NCBI GenBank assembly: GCA_033064195.1
Contig: JARBJD010000515.1
Location: 1-38,453, forward strand
Length of the DNA: 38,453 nt
Direction: 5' to 3'
Source of the DNA: Blattamonas nauphoetae
Taxonomy: Eukaryota > Preaxostyla > Oxymonadida
Shown here piece after piece: positions 1 through 9,138 of the stretch. Every line of letters starts with the position of its first letter. Positions within the stretch are counted from its first letter, which is position 1. The notes below the pieces were generated by a model that made no database searches, had not been told where the DNA came from, and saw only the letters and a program-made list of their open reading frames with translations. The translations under genes were made by a program, and so were the position numbers.

Positions 1-237
1 AACGCATTATCGACTTGTTTTTATAATTATTGTTGTATAACAAACTGGAAACAGCAGCACCCAAAGTTTGCATTTTCATGATCTATGAAGTGACCATTTC
101 CTTTTTACTTTTTTCCATTCAAATATCATATATAAGAAGACTTTTTGAAATGAAAGAAACGAAATGGTATTGTGTGGTATTTAGGATCAGATCCGACTGG
201 GATCACTGGGATCAAATCAGAAGCCTGCCCATCTGAC
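1..237. other. AT-rich sequence without a supported gene
   Basis: A 68-codon open frame exists (30-236), but nothing in it resembles a known protein and the base composition is AT-rich. A short direct repetition of GATC-containing words (around 186-216) is the only structure seen. Confidence 0.4.
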
Positions 238-760
238 TTTACTCGACTCGATTCAAAATAGATTGTTCAAATTTCAAGAGTCTGGAGCTTGTTGAACAGT
301 GATACATAGATTTGATGATACAATTTGGCCTGCATATCCATTTTTGTCTCAAAGTTCCACCACTTCGGTTTATCAACACGAGTGGAGACGACTTTCAACA
401 GAATGAGAGATTTGCACTGATGTCTGGAAATAGTTTGTCTGCCGTTTGATTTCTTTGAAGTTGTACTTTCAAAGTTTGAGATGAAATCAGTGTCCGAATC
501 GTACAGATTTCAGAAATTTACATTGTTGGTTGACAAAATTATTAAGACGGCAAACCAAATACTTCCGGACATCAGTGCAAATCTCTCATTCTGTTGAAAG
601 TCGTCTCCACTCGTGTTGATAAACCGAAGTGGGTGGAACTTTGAGAGACAAAATGGATATGCGAACCGAATTGAACATCATCAAATCTATGTATCACTGT
701 TCAACAAGCTCCCTCAGACTTCTGAAATTTGACAATCTATTTTGAATCGAGTCTAGTAAT
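238..760. repeat. Fold-back inverted repeat, two arms of about 205 bp
   Basis: The segment at about 238-445 returns as its reverse complement at about 547-760, with small mismatches and indels, around a spacer of about 100 bp. Outer ends share GACTCGATTCAAAATAG; inner ends share a GCCGT word. Long arms around a short non-coding centre are typical of fold-back elements or MITE-like non-autonomous DNA transposons. No transposase is encoded, and an exact target duplication outside the arms is not obvious. It could also be a local inverted duplication. Confidence 0.8.
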
Positions 761-1238
761 AGTGGCGTCAATAAGTCACGAAAATCAATAAGTCACGATC
801 TTCAAGGTGGACAATACTATCGTTCTTGTGATGATTTTCCTGAAGTGGTTAAGCTATTTGACACTATTGGACTTGAGAGAGAATTGAAGAAAGTGTGGGA
901 ATCCAATTCAGATCAATTTCGTCCAATCCGTATACCTTGATACCAGTGGTAAAACGAAAGAATATTAGACTGGATTTGCGAAAATCTGGCTCAGAACTTT
1001 GAATTACCTCTCTCATCTTTGATCTAGTTAATGACCAGAAAATGGGGATGATCAACAGTCGAACAGTGTTGAAATCGATGATAACACACTTTAGATCATT
1101 TTAAATAACCTCCCGCTGAGTTTTCTCAAAATAATCTGGCCATCAAACTAATGGTCCACGGGTGGGATGAAATTGCGAGCCCAACACGAACACACAAAAC
1201 AAACATTCTATCAGCTTCGATTGACTTCCCAGACATTG
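761..1238. other. Intergenic host sequence, nothing recognised
   Basis: Only short open frames occur, none with recognisable motifs. Text near 770-800 repeats an AATAAGTCACGA word twice in tandem. No RNA gene or promoter could be supported. Confidence 0.4.
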
Positions 1239-1469
1239 TTAGCCCCTCTCCCTGCTTTCATACTCCTGGTGAACCTCTTCACTAATGCTCTCGACTCCAA
1301 CATACATTTGGGAATGAATCGTTGATGAGGAGGATCCAACTCCCTCGAATCCTCCTCCACCAGGTTCGCCCAGCACCTCGCCTTCCGCTTCCTCGCTGTT
1401 GTCCTCCACATTTCTCGCCGTCACTCCGTCCTGTTCACCTGTCATCAATTCATATTTCGCCATATCCAC
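1239..1469 (-). CDS. Possible acidic Gly/Glu-rich tail of a host protein
   Basis: A 76-codon minus-strand frame is rich in Glu and Gly (EEAEGEVLGEPGGGG), as in the disordered C-terminal tail of a eukaryotic protein. Further upstream on the same strand (about 1500-1600) another frame reads DGTVWKVGDC, and a GTGAGT...CCAG segment of about 38 bases lies between the two, so this may be the last exon of a spliced gene. No family is recognised and the opposite strand is also open. Confidence is low. Confidence 0.2.
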   Translation of the reverse strand: MDMAKYELMTGEQDGVTARNVEDNSEEAEGEVLGEPGGGGFEGVGSSSSTIHSQMYVGVESISEEVHQEYESRERG

Positions 1470-1639
1470 TTCACGACCACGTCACAAGCAGGTGTTCCAT
1501 CAATCTGGTTATGTCAATAACAAAACGCGTACCGACACTCACCACAACAGTCTCCAACCTTCCAGACTGTTCCGTCAACGGTCTCATCAAATACCAAATT
1601 TGAATTCATCCCTCCTCTCACGATCAAGCCGTTATCACT

Positions 1640-2120
1640 CTATCCGAGTTTGTGGTCGAATGTGAGCCTAACTCCATCTTCATTCTGGGCGAAGGAATCT
1701 TCAAGTTGGCGTTTAAGCACGCGAATGCTGCTTACCAACAGTTCGTGTTCCTTCTCATGTATGTCCTGCGAAGAAAGGACGAGTGTTCACGGCACACATT
1801 CAATTGACGTTGTCACCTTCTTTGGACCTCTCACAGGCCTCTCATCGTGGTTCAGCGTGCCAGAACTGACAAAGGAGATTCGAGTGACTTCGACTTCAAC
1901 AAGCCGTTCGCACTAGTTGTTGACTACAACTACAACACTCAATGCCAGTTTCTCAACCTAACAGCCGAATCAACATGCCGAATCGGTGGGGCCGTTTAAG
2001 CGTCATGTGGGGCAGTGAAGATCGCAGTATCTCTCATCAAAATCTACAGAGTGCAGGATGCCAACAATCGCTTTGCATATTCCATTTTGAGAATACACCA
2101 CACCGTCGTGCGGCGGTGGA
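1640..2120 (+). pseudogene. Decayed host coding sequence, family unknown
   Basis: Two frames on the plus strand give protein-like text. About 1651-1800 reads as a hydrophobic stretch containing ILGEGIFKLAFKHANAAY, and about 1840-2110 contains KPFALVVDYNYNTQCQFLN, followed after a stop by KIAVSLIKIYRVQDANNRF. Composition and amino-acid order look like a real protein broken by stops and frame changes. I do not recognise the family. It may belong with the coiled-coil relic downstream. Confidence 0.25.
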
Positions 2121-2329
2121 GTCTAGATCCGAAACAATGACATAACTCTGCGAATCACAACAAAACCGGATGCGCAGCCACTCTGGCGACCTGTGTCGTT
2201 CACTGATGAATCACTATCACTCCAGTCATATTCATAGCCGAATAAACAAGGAAGCTGGTGGTTTGTCCCATCTCCATGGATGTGTGTCGACAACAGCCAC
2301 GAGGAGAAGCAGATAAATGACGTATATCG

Positions 2330-2640
2330 TTTGATCCCGGCAAAATTGCCCAGCGCCAACAAACGGAGGAGATTGAGGCTCTCAAAGAACAACTTGAGTC
2401 CACGAAGAATGAACACGAGAAGATTCAGCTCAAAATTGCGGATTGTTGAGTTGGAGGGAGAGCTGAAGATCAAACGGAACTCGCAGTCTGATAAGCTCCA
2501 AACGAAAAGCGAGAAGACGAGACACTCGCTCGCCGAAAGAGATGGTGCAATTCGAGAGAGCAGGTGAGTGCATCGAGGCAGGAGTTGTACTTAGCTCAAC
2601 AAGTTAGGGGCACAGGAAGAGAGGAGGGACGCTAGACCGG
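2330..2640 (+). pseudogene. Coiled-coil protein fragment with frame changes
   Basis: Three adjacent plus-strand frames each give heptad-like text: EEIEALKEQLESTKNEHEKI (about 2355-2420), then VELEGELKIKRNSQSDKLQ (about 2447-2510), then SASRQELYLAQQVR (about 2570-2610). Leu, Glu and Lys spacing indicates one long coiled coil whose frame shifts about twice. A short GTGAGT...GGCAG segment at about 2563-2580 could be an extremely short intron, but the frame also reads through it. The parent could be any long coiled-coil cytoskeletal or vesicle protein. Confidence 0.4.
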
Positions 2641-2919
2641 CACTCAAACAAAAGCGGGCAAGCTCTCATCCTTGTCTCCCGCCTCTCTAGCAAATACATC
2701 GGGTGAAGAGCATCGTATAGTGTGACTGGACTTCTGCTGTAAGTGGAGAAGGTGCGAGTGTCGCATCATTCTCTTCTTCCACGTGGAGATTCCCAGGATG
2801 AAGATGACAGCGCATTGCAATAACGAGTTGAACAGCCTGAGTCACTCATTGGTGACATGGCACCGAACAACGAGACGGACAAAGTTACTTCAGTCAGAAC
2901 GGATGATTGATCGATCCGA
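2641..2919. other. Spacer, nothing recognised
   Basis: No plus-strand frame of useful length and no repeat is seen. The minus-strand frame over 2766-2996 has no recognisable motif and is probably a chance opening. Confidence 0.35.
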
Positions 2920-3792
2920 GTGTTCAACATGATCGTCAGCCTCACCCAACTCCCCATCACCACCCCGCAATACATGATTAAAAGGAGACCCGTCAATCAA
3001 CAGCTATCTGCTGCCAGCCCACGTTTTGTGTCGTGTCTGTCGCTTCACATTCCGTCCTCGTCCGCCCACCACGTAGAGCTGATGCAGATACTGACTGAAG
3101 CCTTCATGCTCTCGCCGAAGCAGGCTAAGGAGAAGAGGACGGACCCGTCCAAACTACCTCCAAGCGAGGCACGCAAACTCTTCACAACAACTGCCCATCT
3201 CAAGCAGGATCCGCCGTCGAGGGAGGAGGAGAATCATCATGTCACACCGAAACCAATCACAGACAGAAGTGGGTTCGTCCATGTCTCGTCGTTTCCAGGA
3301 CTGTTTGGACAGTCGAGTTTAATCGTGGAGTATACAGATTTGATCTCGGCTGTTCTTCCTGTCCAGGCCACTCCGTGGATTCAGTCCGATCCGCACTCTC
3401 CGCTCACAAGAATCGACATCTCCAGCACTCCGCCCACCCTCACTAGCAGAAAGGCAGTTACAAACTCAACCTTTCAGCGCCCTCAAGGATCGACAGCGAA
3501 CTCACCTCAACCTAACAACACATGTCGAAGCAGCGGTGGAAGACACACTCGTAGACCTATCGGACAATACTTCCGCTCACCCTGTCTCGACCCACTCCCT
3601 CACATCACGCCAGATGCAACCAGAGTCAGCAGTCTGACTTGCTCTCCACATCAGCAGGGCACCCCTCGCTTCATGCTTCCACTCTTCCTCATTCCATCCT
3701 CCCTCCTCCCAAATCGGTTGTCACGGCCTGATCTGGTTTCTTTCTTCAAAACTGAATCTGCTCGCTCGAGTCCACTCACAATTTCATCATGA
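2920..3792 (+). CDS. Ser/Pro-rich hypothetical protein, 290 aa
   Basis: This is one of the longest frames in the left flank (290 codons, ATG start). The product is rich in Ser, Pro and Thr with few hydrophobic clusters and looks largely disordered. One charged segment (SPKQAKEKRTDPSKLPPSEARKL in part, about residues 65-85) is the most gene-like piece. No domain is recognised. In this GC-richer sequence chance frames of this length are possible, so reality is uncertain. A short frame overlaps its 3' end (3789-4040) and is not supported separately. Confidence 0.3.
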   Translation: MFNMIVSLTQLPITTPQYMIKRRPVNQQLSAASPRFVSCLSLHIPSSSAHHVELMQILTEAFMLSPKQAKEKRTDPSKLPPSEARKLFTTTAHLKQDPPSREEENHHVTPKPITDRSGFVHVSSFPGLFGQSSLIVEYTDLISAVLPVQATPWIQSDPHSPLTRIDISSTPPTLTSRKAVTNSTFQRPQGSTANSPQPNNTCRSSGGRHTRRPIGQYFRSPCLDPLPHITPDATRVSSLTCSPHQQGTPRFMLPLFLIPSSLLPNRLSRPDLVSFFKTESARSSPLTISS

Positions 3793-3926
3793 AATCACGA
3801 CATGCCAAACTCATTCAAAAGGCCGAAGTCAAGGATGGTTCTGTCAAAGGTGATACGGTCATTTACACGGATCTGGGGAACCTCATATGGACAATCTGCA
3901 ACATCCTCTCCGTCCCTCTCAACTTG

Positions 3927-4247
3927 TCACGCTTGTGGATTGCCACTTTTCCACTCAACTCCACTCAACCTGTTAGACTCTCGCTCAGCAAACATCGCTG
4001 GAGGAAAAGAACTGATATCTTCCCTCAGACTCACCGATGACAATTGAGTATCAGCAATCTTTATTGTAATCTGGTCATCTGCATCTCGCACAGACACCGT
4101 CACAATGTTCCTGATGAATTCTGTTCTCCCCAGTTCCTCAACCTGATATGTTGCAACTAAGCGTCGGTCATTGTCAGTCTGTCTAATTTCACAACTCAAG
4201 CTCACTCGAAGAGGCTGAAAACGAAACTTTTGTGGTTTTGAGTCCAC
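3927..4247 (-). CDS. Hypothetical minus-strand ORF, 106 aa
   Basis: The minus-strand frame has alternating hydrophobic and polar residues (VTVSVRDADDQITIKIADTQL), suggestive of beta strands, and better amino-acid balance than the overlapping plus-strand frames. It may be a remnant of an extracellular beta-rich protein such as the beta-helix family nearby, but no diagnostic motif is present. It remains unassigned. Confidence 0.2.
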   Translation of the reverse strand: MDSKPQKFRFQPLRVSLSCEIRQTDNDRRLVATYQVEELGRTEFIRNIVTVSVRDADDQITIKIADTQLSSVSLREDISSFPPAMFAERESNRLSGVEWKSGNPQA

Positions 4248-4299
4248 TCTTCAGGAGGAAACTGAGTCTTCATCTATCTCGCCCGACAAAGACTTCGGC

Positions 4300-4740
4300 G
4301 TGCCGATCGCGGAATGCTCCTTCTTCGGCACTCTGCCCAACTACGACGAGATCCGCCCGCCCGACCTGTTCCGCTTCACAGGTCGTTCATCCCCGATTGG
4401 CAGGCCAGTTTCACTCCTCTACTTCGGCAACGCGTTCACTGCGGGCGACATATATGTAAGGATGGGGTCATTCGACCACCCTTCGTGCGGACTGACCCTT
4501 CTCCCCTGCAACACTCTCGCGTTCGGCTTGGACATACTCCTCGAACTGAACGTGTTGTCCGCAATCGAGATCGTTCCAGAGCCAATGACATCAACAAAGA
4601 TAACTCCACCAAAAGCAGACGATCCGCACACAGACAATCTGCAACCCGAAATCACAACTGAGATTGACACGGTTCCCGACACCATCGACCCAGCAGCGCT
4701 GCTTGAGAACCCAGTGAAATTGCTTCCCAGAATCGATTAA
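4300..4740 (+). CDS. Hypothetical protein fragment, 146 aa
   Basis: The frame is open upstream of the first ATG as well (from about 4233). Its first part (ECSFFGTLPNYDEIRPPDLF, then PVSLLYFGNAFTAGDIYVRMG) has globular-protein composition; its last 40 residues are acidic and Pro/Thr-rich. It ends in a TAA at 4738-4740. The family is not recognised. It may be an internal exon or the remnant of a longer gene. Confidence 0.3.
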   Translation: MPIAECSFFGTLPNYDEIRPPDLFRFTGRSSPIGRPVSLLYFGNAFTAGDIYVRMGSFDHPSCGLTLLPCNTLAFGLDILLELNVLSAIEIVPEPMTSTKITPPKADDPHTDNLQPEITTEIDTVPDTIDPAALLENPVKLLPRID

Positions 4741-4887
4741 GACTGACCTTCTGTTAAGTCGTGGTGGGCAGATCGAAATGTCTAAATTATTGTTCGACAT
4801 TGTCGAATCAAATCCAGAAACGAACAAAATGAGAGTCGGCAGTTGATCAGAAGAACCAGACATCACTGACTCCTCCATTCTCTCAAC

Positions 4888-5260
4888 TTGGCCACTCAAC
4901 AGTCGTTCATTTTGCCTCAGAAACGGATCAATCACAGACATCATGACAGGAAAGAGTGGAAAAGGCACCATGAACTGCAAATGGACGTCGTATTTCTGTG
5001 CGATGCTCGGGTTTGGAATCACCCATCTGATAAAGAGATTCCTGTCTGGGAGCAATTCTCGCAGTCGATTGTGGAGATTGTTCCAAGCACGACAGCATCG
5101 GCGCTCTTCACAATAAAAATAAGAAGCTATAAGTGTCTGGACTCGATCTTCGTGCAATTGGGAAATGAGGATTGTTTGATTTGGAAGTGGGTGGAGATTC
5201 TCTGTTGTTTTGTGAAGTCAGCTGATCTCAGCGTAACAGCCAACAACGACACCCGCTCCT
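4888..5260 (+). pseudogene. Relic of the Pmp-like beta-helix gene family
   Basis: Several short stretches in two frames match the intact-looking family member downstream. MTGKSG and CKWTSYFCAMLGFGITHL (about 4940-5035) correspond to MTGKSG and CKWTSSFCATLGYGITHL near 7390-7480; VPSTTASALFTIK matches VPSTTASSLFTIK near 7650; VKSADLSVTANNDT matches VNSADLSQTAVNDT near 8725. The order is kept but intervening sequence is lost and the frame changes, so this is a shrunken duplicate, not a working gene. Confidence 0.75.
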
Positions 5261-5270
5261 CCCCTCCCAA

Positions 5271-5917
5271 ACCCCGAGTGATCGTCTCATCCATCTTCAT
5301 CCCCAACCGGATCCCCACTTCATCTTCACCAGTGAGTACACGCCCTTCAATACAGAGTCAGAACAGGAAGAGGCGATTGAGGTGCACAGTATGTTGATTC
5401 ATGTTTGGATTTACCCGTTCAACGTGATGATCTGCATGTCTCAGCGATGGACGAGGAGAAGAAGGATCTGTCGAAAATGACGGACATGGAACACTGCAGC
5501 ATCGACAGCGCCATCAAAGACGACATTGACCTCCTCACACGCCTCTCCTCCGCCGAAATCGAGCAGCTGCGGCTGATGTCGACCATCACTGCGCAGGCAG
5601 ACGAGCATCGAGATTTTGTGGCCGACAACTCCGATTCCTTCAGCGGCCTCTTCACAGGCGGAGAGCCTGAGCACGACGTGTTCACCCTCTCGTCGATGGT
5701 CGCCTCTGTCAGCCAGGACAGCACTGTCTGTGTGTTTGACCTGACCACGTTCACTGTGCTCTTCATCATCCCACCGCGCTACCCGCTCCGCCCCTCCGTT
5801 CACTTCTCCATCATATCTCTCGAGTGGAACGCTCTCGCCCATGTTTTAGTTGACTCGCATTCCACCGTCCCCGACTCGCCTCTTCCTATCCCGCCCACCG
5901 ATTTTGGGGCCCACTGA
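5271..5917 (+). CDS. Acidic host protein with a likely short intron; possible RWD-like segment
   Basis: The frame reading PHFIFTSEYTPFNTESEQEE (about 5313-5372) joins the following frame (MDEEKKDLSKMTDMEHC from 5447) exactly if the segment 5389-5444, which begins GTATGT and ends CTCAG, is a 56-base intron. After an acidic helical segment come TFTVLFIIPPRYPLRPSVHF (about 5745-5805) and a hydrophobic stretch. The order of strand, PP-x-YP, then strand recalls RWD domains of ubiquitin-pathway and kinase regulators, but this is a weak resemblance. The stop is at 5915-5917. The 5' end is not found. Confidence 0.4.
5389..5444 (+). other. Candidate 56-base spliceosomal intron
   Basis: It starts GTATGT and ends TCTCAG. 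Removing it changes the frame by the amount needed to pass from the acidic exon upstream to the MDEEKK exon downstream. In-frame stops interrupt either exon if it is kept. Confidence 0.45.
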
Positions 5918-6246
5918 TGGCGTGTCCGTCTCTCGTCCCTTCCGAGCCGCCAGCTGACATCAGCTCGCAGCTGTTCATCGACGTGCCAACTCTACTTCCA
6001 CAGACTTCGTCCAGCCATCGTCCTGTGTTGGTCGATGAGACTCTTCCCCTTTTCGACGATGCGTTCTTCTTTGGGTCTGACTTGTCTCATCTTTTTCTGA
6101 ATCATTGCTCGACGTACACCCCCACCAGCAATCACCATCCGCTCTGTCTACTCGTCCCAACAACCTCCTTTCCTTTCACAGCGGAGTCGGAGATTGCGCT
6201 CGGCGACAACCCGAACTTGGCGAATCTGATTTCGCAGAAAAAATGA
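5917..6246 (+). CDS. Hypothetical continuation of the acidic host gene
   Basis: This 109-codon frame overlaps the stop of the preceding gene by one base and has sensible composition (LPLFDDAFFFGSDLSHLFLN). It could be a further exon or a frame-shifted continuation. No domain is recognised. Confidence 0.25.
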   Translation: MACPSLVPSEPPADISSQLFIDVPTLLPQTSSSHRPVLVDETLPLFDDAFFFGSDLSHLFLNHCSTYTPTSNHHPLCLLVPTTSFPFTAESEIALGDNPNLANLISQKK

Positions 6247-6334
6247 AATATTCCCAATCACGCACGAAGACCTGCCGATTGTGGATCATATTCTGTTGTG
6301 AACCCTGTCGCACGCAGCACGTTCACTGTGTCCC

Positions 6335-6742
6335 ATGCTCTCAACTTTGCGTTGTCTCACCATGACCCTTCGGAAGTGTGTGAACAGAATCTCCAAAATG
6401 AAGGAGATGGAGCGAGAGGAGGCCGACGAGGACGAGGAGGCAGCCGGGATAATGTCGCTGGATCCGCTGACAGATGGGATCAGTGTCTTCCTTCCGTGCG
6501 TTGAGGACATGGCGAAGATGATCAAGCGTCTCCTCCACCTCTCCCTCGACACGTGCATCGTCTTCTCGTACAATTTCGAACAGTCAGCTCCTTCGGTCGA
6601 AGTATCCAATGACCGCGTTCTGCAAATCGACACAACAACTCACAGCCGGCCTGCACAATGGCACGAGATGTTTGCGAATGGTGATGAAGCAAAGACAACA
6701 ATTACCGAGATCGGAGAAGGCGTGAACATCGAGAAGACCTAA
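6335..6742 (+). CDS. Hypothetical acidic/helical protein fragment, 135 aa
   Basis: The frame has a strongly charged helical stretch (MKEMEREEADEDEEAAGIM, about 6400-6460) followed by a hydrophobic helix-like part (MAKMIKRLLHLSLDTCIVF). A compatible frame extends upstream beyond one stop near 6300, so it may be the C-terminal part of the same decayed or spliced gene as 5271-6246. The family is not recognised. Confidence 0.3.
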   Translation: MLSTLRCLTMTLRKCVNRISKMKEMEREEADEDEEAAGIMSLDPLTDGISVFLPCVEDMAKMIKRLLHLSLDTCIVFSYNFEQSAPSVEVSNDRVLQIDTTTHSRPAQWHEMFANGDEAKTTITEIGEGVNIEKT

Positions 6743-6862
6743 GTTGAGATGACGGGGAGTCCTGCCTCGCACAGTATGGAATTGTGAAGAGAGTGATCAA
6801 CCGAGAACAGAACACATCACTCACTGCAGAAGACCAACTCTTGTCAGAGACCGATCACACAA

Positions 6863-9138
6863 ATGAGAGATCACCAAATGATGACGTTTGTGGGCGAGAA
6901 GAAAGGCAGAAATGGAAAACAAGGATGTTCTGAAGAAGTCACAGCACGAAATGGTGGAGTGGCGTGGATTGAGCTTGCTGGGGCGAACTGGATTCTTGTG
7001 AAGCACGAGAAGACATCAAAATTGGCCGCGTCGTTCACAAACTGTGTGGCAGTTGGAGGCAGTTCTGATACTTCGCATCCGACAGGAAAGGGAGGGGCAC
7101 TGTTTGTGACTGGAACCTCGACTCACGCGACTCCCATCAGCCTCAACGACCAGCCGCTTTACCACGCTCACTTCGAAGACAATCTGGCGGAGTCAGGAAA
7201 TGACCTGTTCATCACGTCGGAACTGTTTGGATCAGTGCCGACTTCGAGTCTGGTGTCGTTTGGAGGCGGATCGTTCAGCTACGACCACCATGTGGCGATT
7301 GAAGGACGCTCGCCAGAGGACTCGGCGAAGATTGGTCTTCTGATCCCAACGCCGATTGTGTCGGTGAACGGGTCAGTGTCTGAGCTGATGACGGGAAAGA
7401 GTGGAGAAGACGTTCCGACCTGCAAATGGACGTCGTCCTTCTGTGCGACGCTCGGGTATGGGATCACCCATCTGACGAAGAAATATTCGACTGGTGGTCA
7501 ATTTTTCCCGCAATCGATCCAGTTTGTTCACAACTTGACGTTCAATGAGACAGAAGTGGTTGTGAAGGATCAGGATGTGTCTGTGGTCGGAACGAAAGCG
7601 AAAACGCCCGCCGAAGCGACAGTTGCTCGATCGGAAATCGTGATTGTGCCGAGCACGACCGCGTCGTCACTCTTCACAATCAAAGAAAGTGCGAAGCTGT
7701 CTGTTTCTGGACTGGACCTCTGGCCGATTGCGAAGTGTGGGCTGTTCTGTGTGGAGTCGGGTGGGGAGAGTCTGAAGCTGTTTGATGTCGGGATTGTATG
7801 CTCGTTGGAGGAAGAATACTCGGAACCGCTGACGAAATCTGATGGAAGGCCGATTGAGTTGTGCACATTCAACACAACGACGAGTGGAACAGCGCGGCTG
7901 GCGAATGCACTGATCCAGCTGGTGCATCCGTCTGGTGGTGCTGTTCCGTTGGCTGACTTCACGCTCTCCTCTGTCTCCTTCTCCGACTTCGAAACGACAT
8001 CAGACCCGCTGGTCGTTGCCGACACAGATGGAAAGATTTCAGTTGTGGGAACGACGTTCACGAGATGCTCGTGCTCGTCAGAGATCAAAGGAACGCTAGT
8101 TCGAGTGAAGACATCAGGGCTGGACACTTCGATCACTCGAAATATTTGGAGTGAGAGTTTCTCCGAAGACACAGAAGCAGGGTGGTTATATAGAGTGGAT
8201 CGGTCTCTTGATTCGTCGGACGAACCGTCCGAGCTGTCCCTTCTTCTGTTTCTGGGTGTCGTCCCTTCAGGAACAGTTTTGTGAGTGATTCTGTTCACTC
8301 CAGCCCGCACGTGAACTGTGGGTCGTCGAGTGTGAGCTGCTCGAGTTTAGAGTCTGGTGTTGCGTCGTCGTTGAAGTTTTCGATCTCCAGAATGAGTGTC
8401 TCTTGTGCGTGTGAAATGTCATCGCCGTTCACCGTATCGTCATCGTTCACGATTGAATCGCAATTCAAAATCGACGCTTCATCTGCCGTTCTGTTGCTGT
8501 CGTCGCTTCAAATCGGAATTGATTGCACTTGCTCGTCTTCTGGCGTGTTTGTGGCGTCGAAGGGCACGCTGCATCTCTCGTCATCGAGAATCCGAAATGT
8601 GGAATTCACGCACGAAAGCGAGGGATCAGCCATCGTCCTCCACACAAGTGCCGGATTCTCAACAGACTCAGCCGACATCCTCAGTGGAATCTGGTCGAAT
8701 GGGACAGGCTCGCACCTTTTTGTGAACTCAGCAGATCTCAGCCAGACAGCCGTCAACGACACACTTCTTCCTTTCAATTCGACGCTTTCTCTTCCAACGA
8801 ACTCGCTGCTGTCTGAAATTGAGAAGAAACGGTTCTTCGGAAGAGAAGGATTGGAGGAGTGGTGTCTTTGTATTTGTGGCATGCGCACACAAGTGGATCA
8901 GTTCACATCAACACAGCTGGGGAAGACCATTGAATTGTGGAAGAGTGCAGCTGCCGTGCTGCTCGATTGTGGAATCTCAGGGAAAGCTGAAGGGCGAGCA
9001 GAATGGACTCTGACTCAGTCGACTGGAGCCTGTCTTTGGATTGAAGGAGATGGACAACTGTCGATTGGGAAATCGAGCACGTCTGAACTGGTTCTGTCTG
9101 GGATCTCAATGAAGATTGGGCCGATGGCGGAAGGTTGA
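6863..9138 (+). CDS. Pmp-like parallel beta-helix surface protein, N-terminal half
   Basis: The sequence has hallmarks of polymorphic-membrane-protein-like beta-helix repeats: GKGGALFV followed by HFEDNLAESGNDLF (about 7085-7215), matching the GGA-[ILV] and FxxN pairs of chlamydial and trichomonad Pmp proteins, plus many SGSVS/SSS-rich strands. Two frames (6863-8280 and 8304-9138) join precisely across a 23-base candidate intron. Together they give about 750 residues. The first in-frame ATG is at 6863; a secretion signal is not evident there, so the true start may lie upstream. In this family such proteins are usually secreted or surface-anchored. An in-frame TGA at 9136-9138 ends this part although family-like sequence continues. 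Confidence 0.65.
8281..8303 (+). other. Candidate 23-base intron
   Basis: It begins GTGAGT and ends TCCAG. Its removal shifts the frame from that of 6863-8280 to that of 8304-9138, giving a Phe codon at the junction and family-like text on both sides (VVPSGTV then PHVNCGSSS). Without removal the upstream frame hits TGA at 8282-8284. Such a length would be near the known lower limit for spliceosomal introns. Confidence 0.55.

Noticed and set aside
4591-5157. 188-codon minus-strand frame
   Set aside because: It crosses the boundary of an unrelated plus-strand ORF and the beta-helix relic, and the relic's family motifs are on the plus strand.
5419-5842. Minus-strand frames of 116 and 133 codons
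   Set aside because: They are shadows of the acidic plus-strand gene, whose Glu and Asp codons read as Ser-, Arg- and Glu-rich text on the other strand.
7570-8310. 246-codon minus-strand frame
   Set aside because: It lies antisense to the beta-helix gene, whose motifs are clear on the plus strand; the antisense product has no recognisable pattern.
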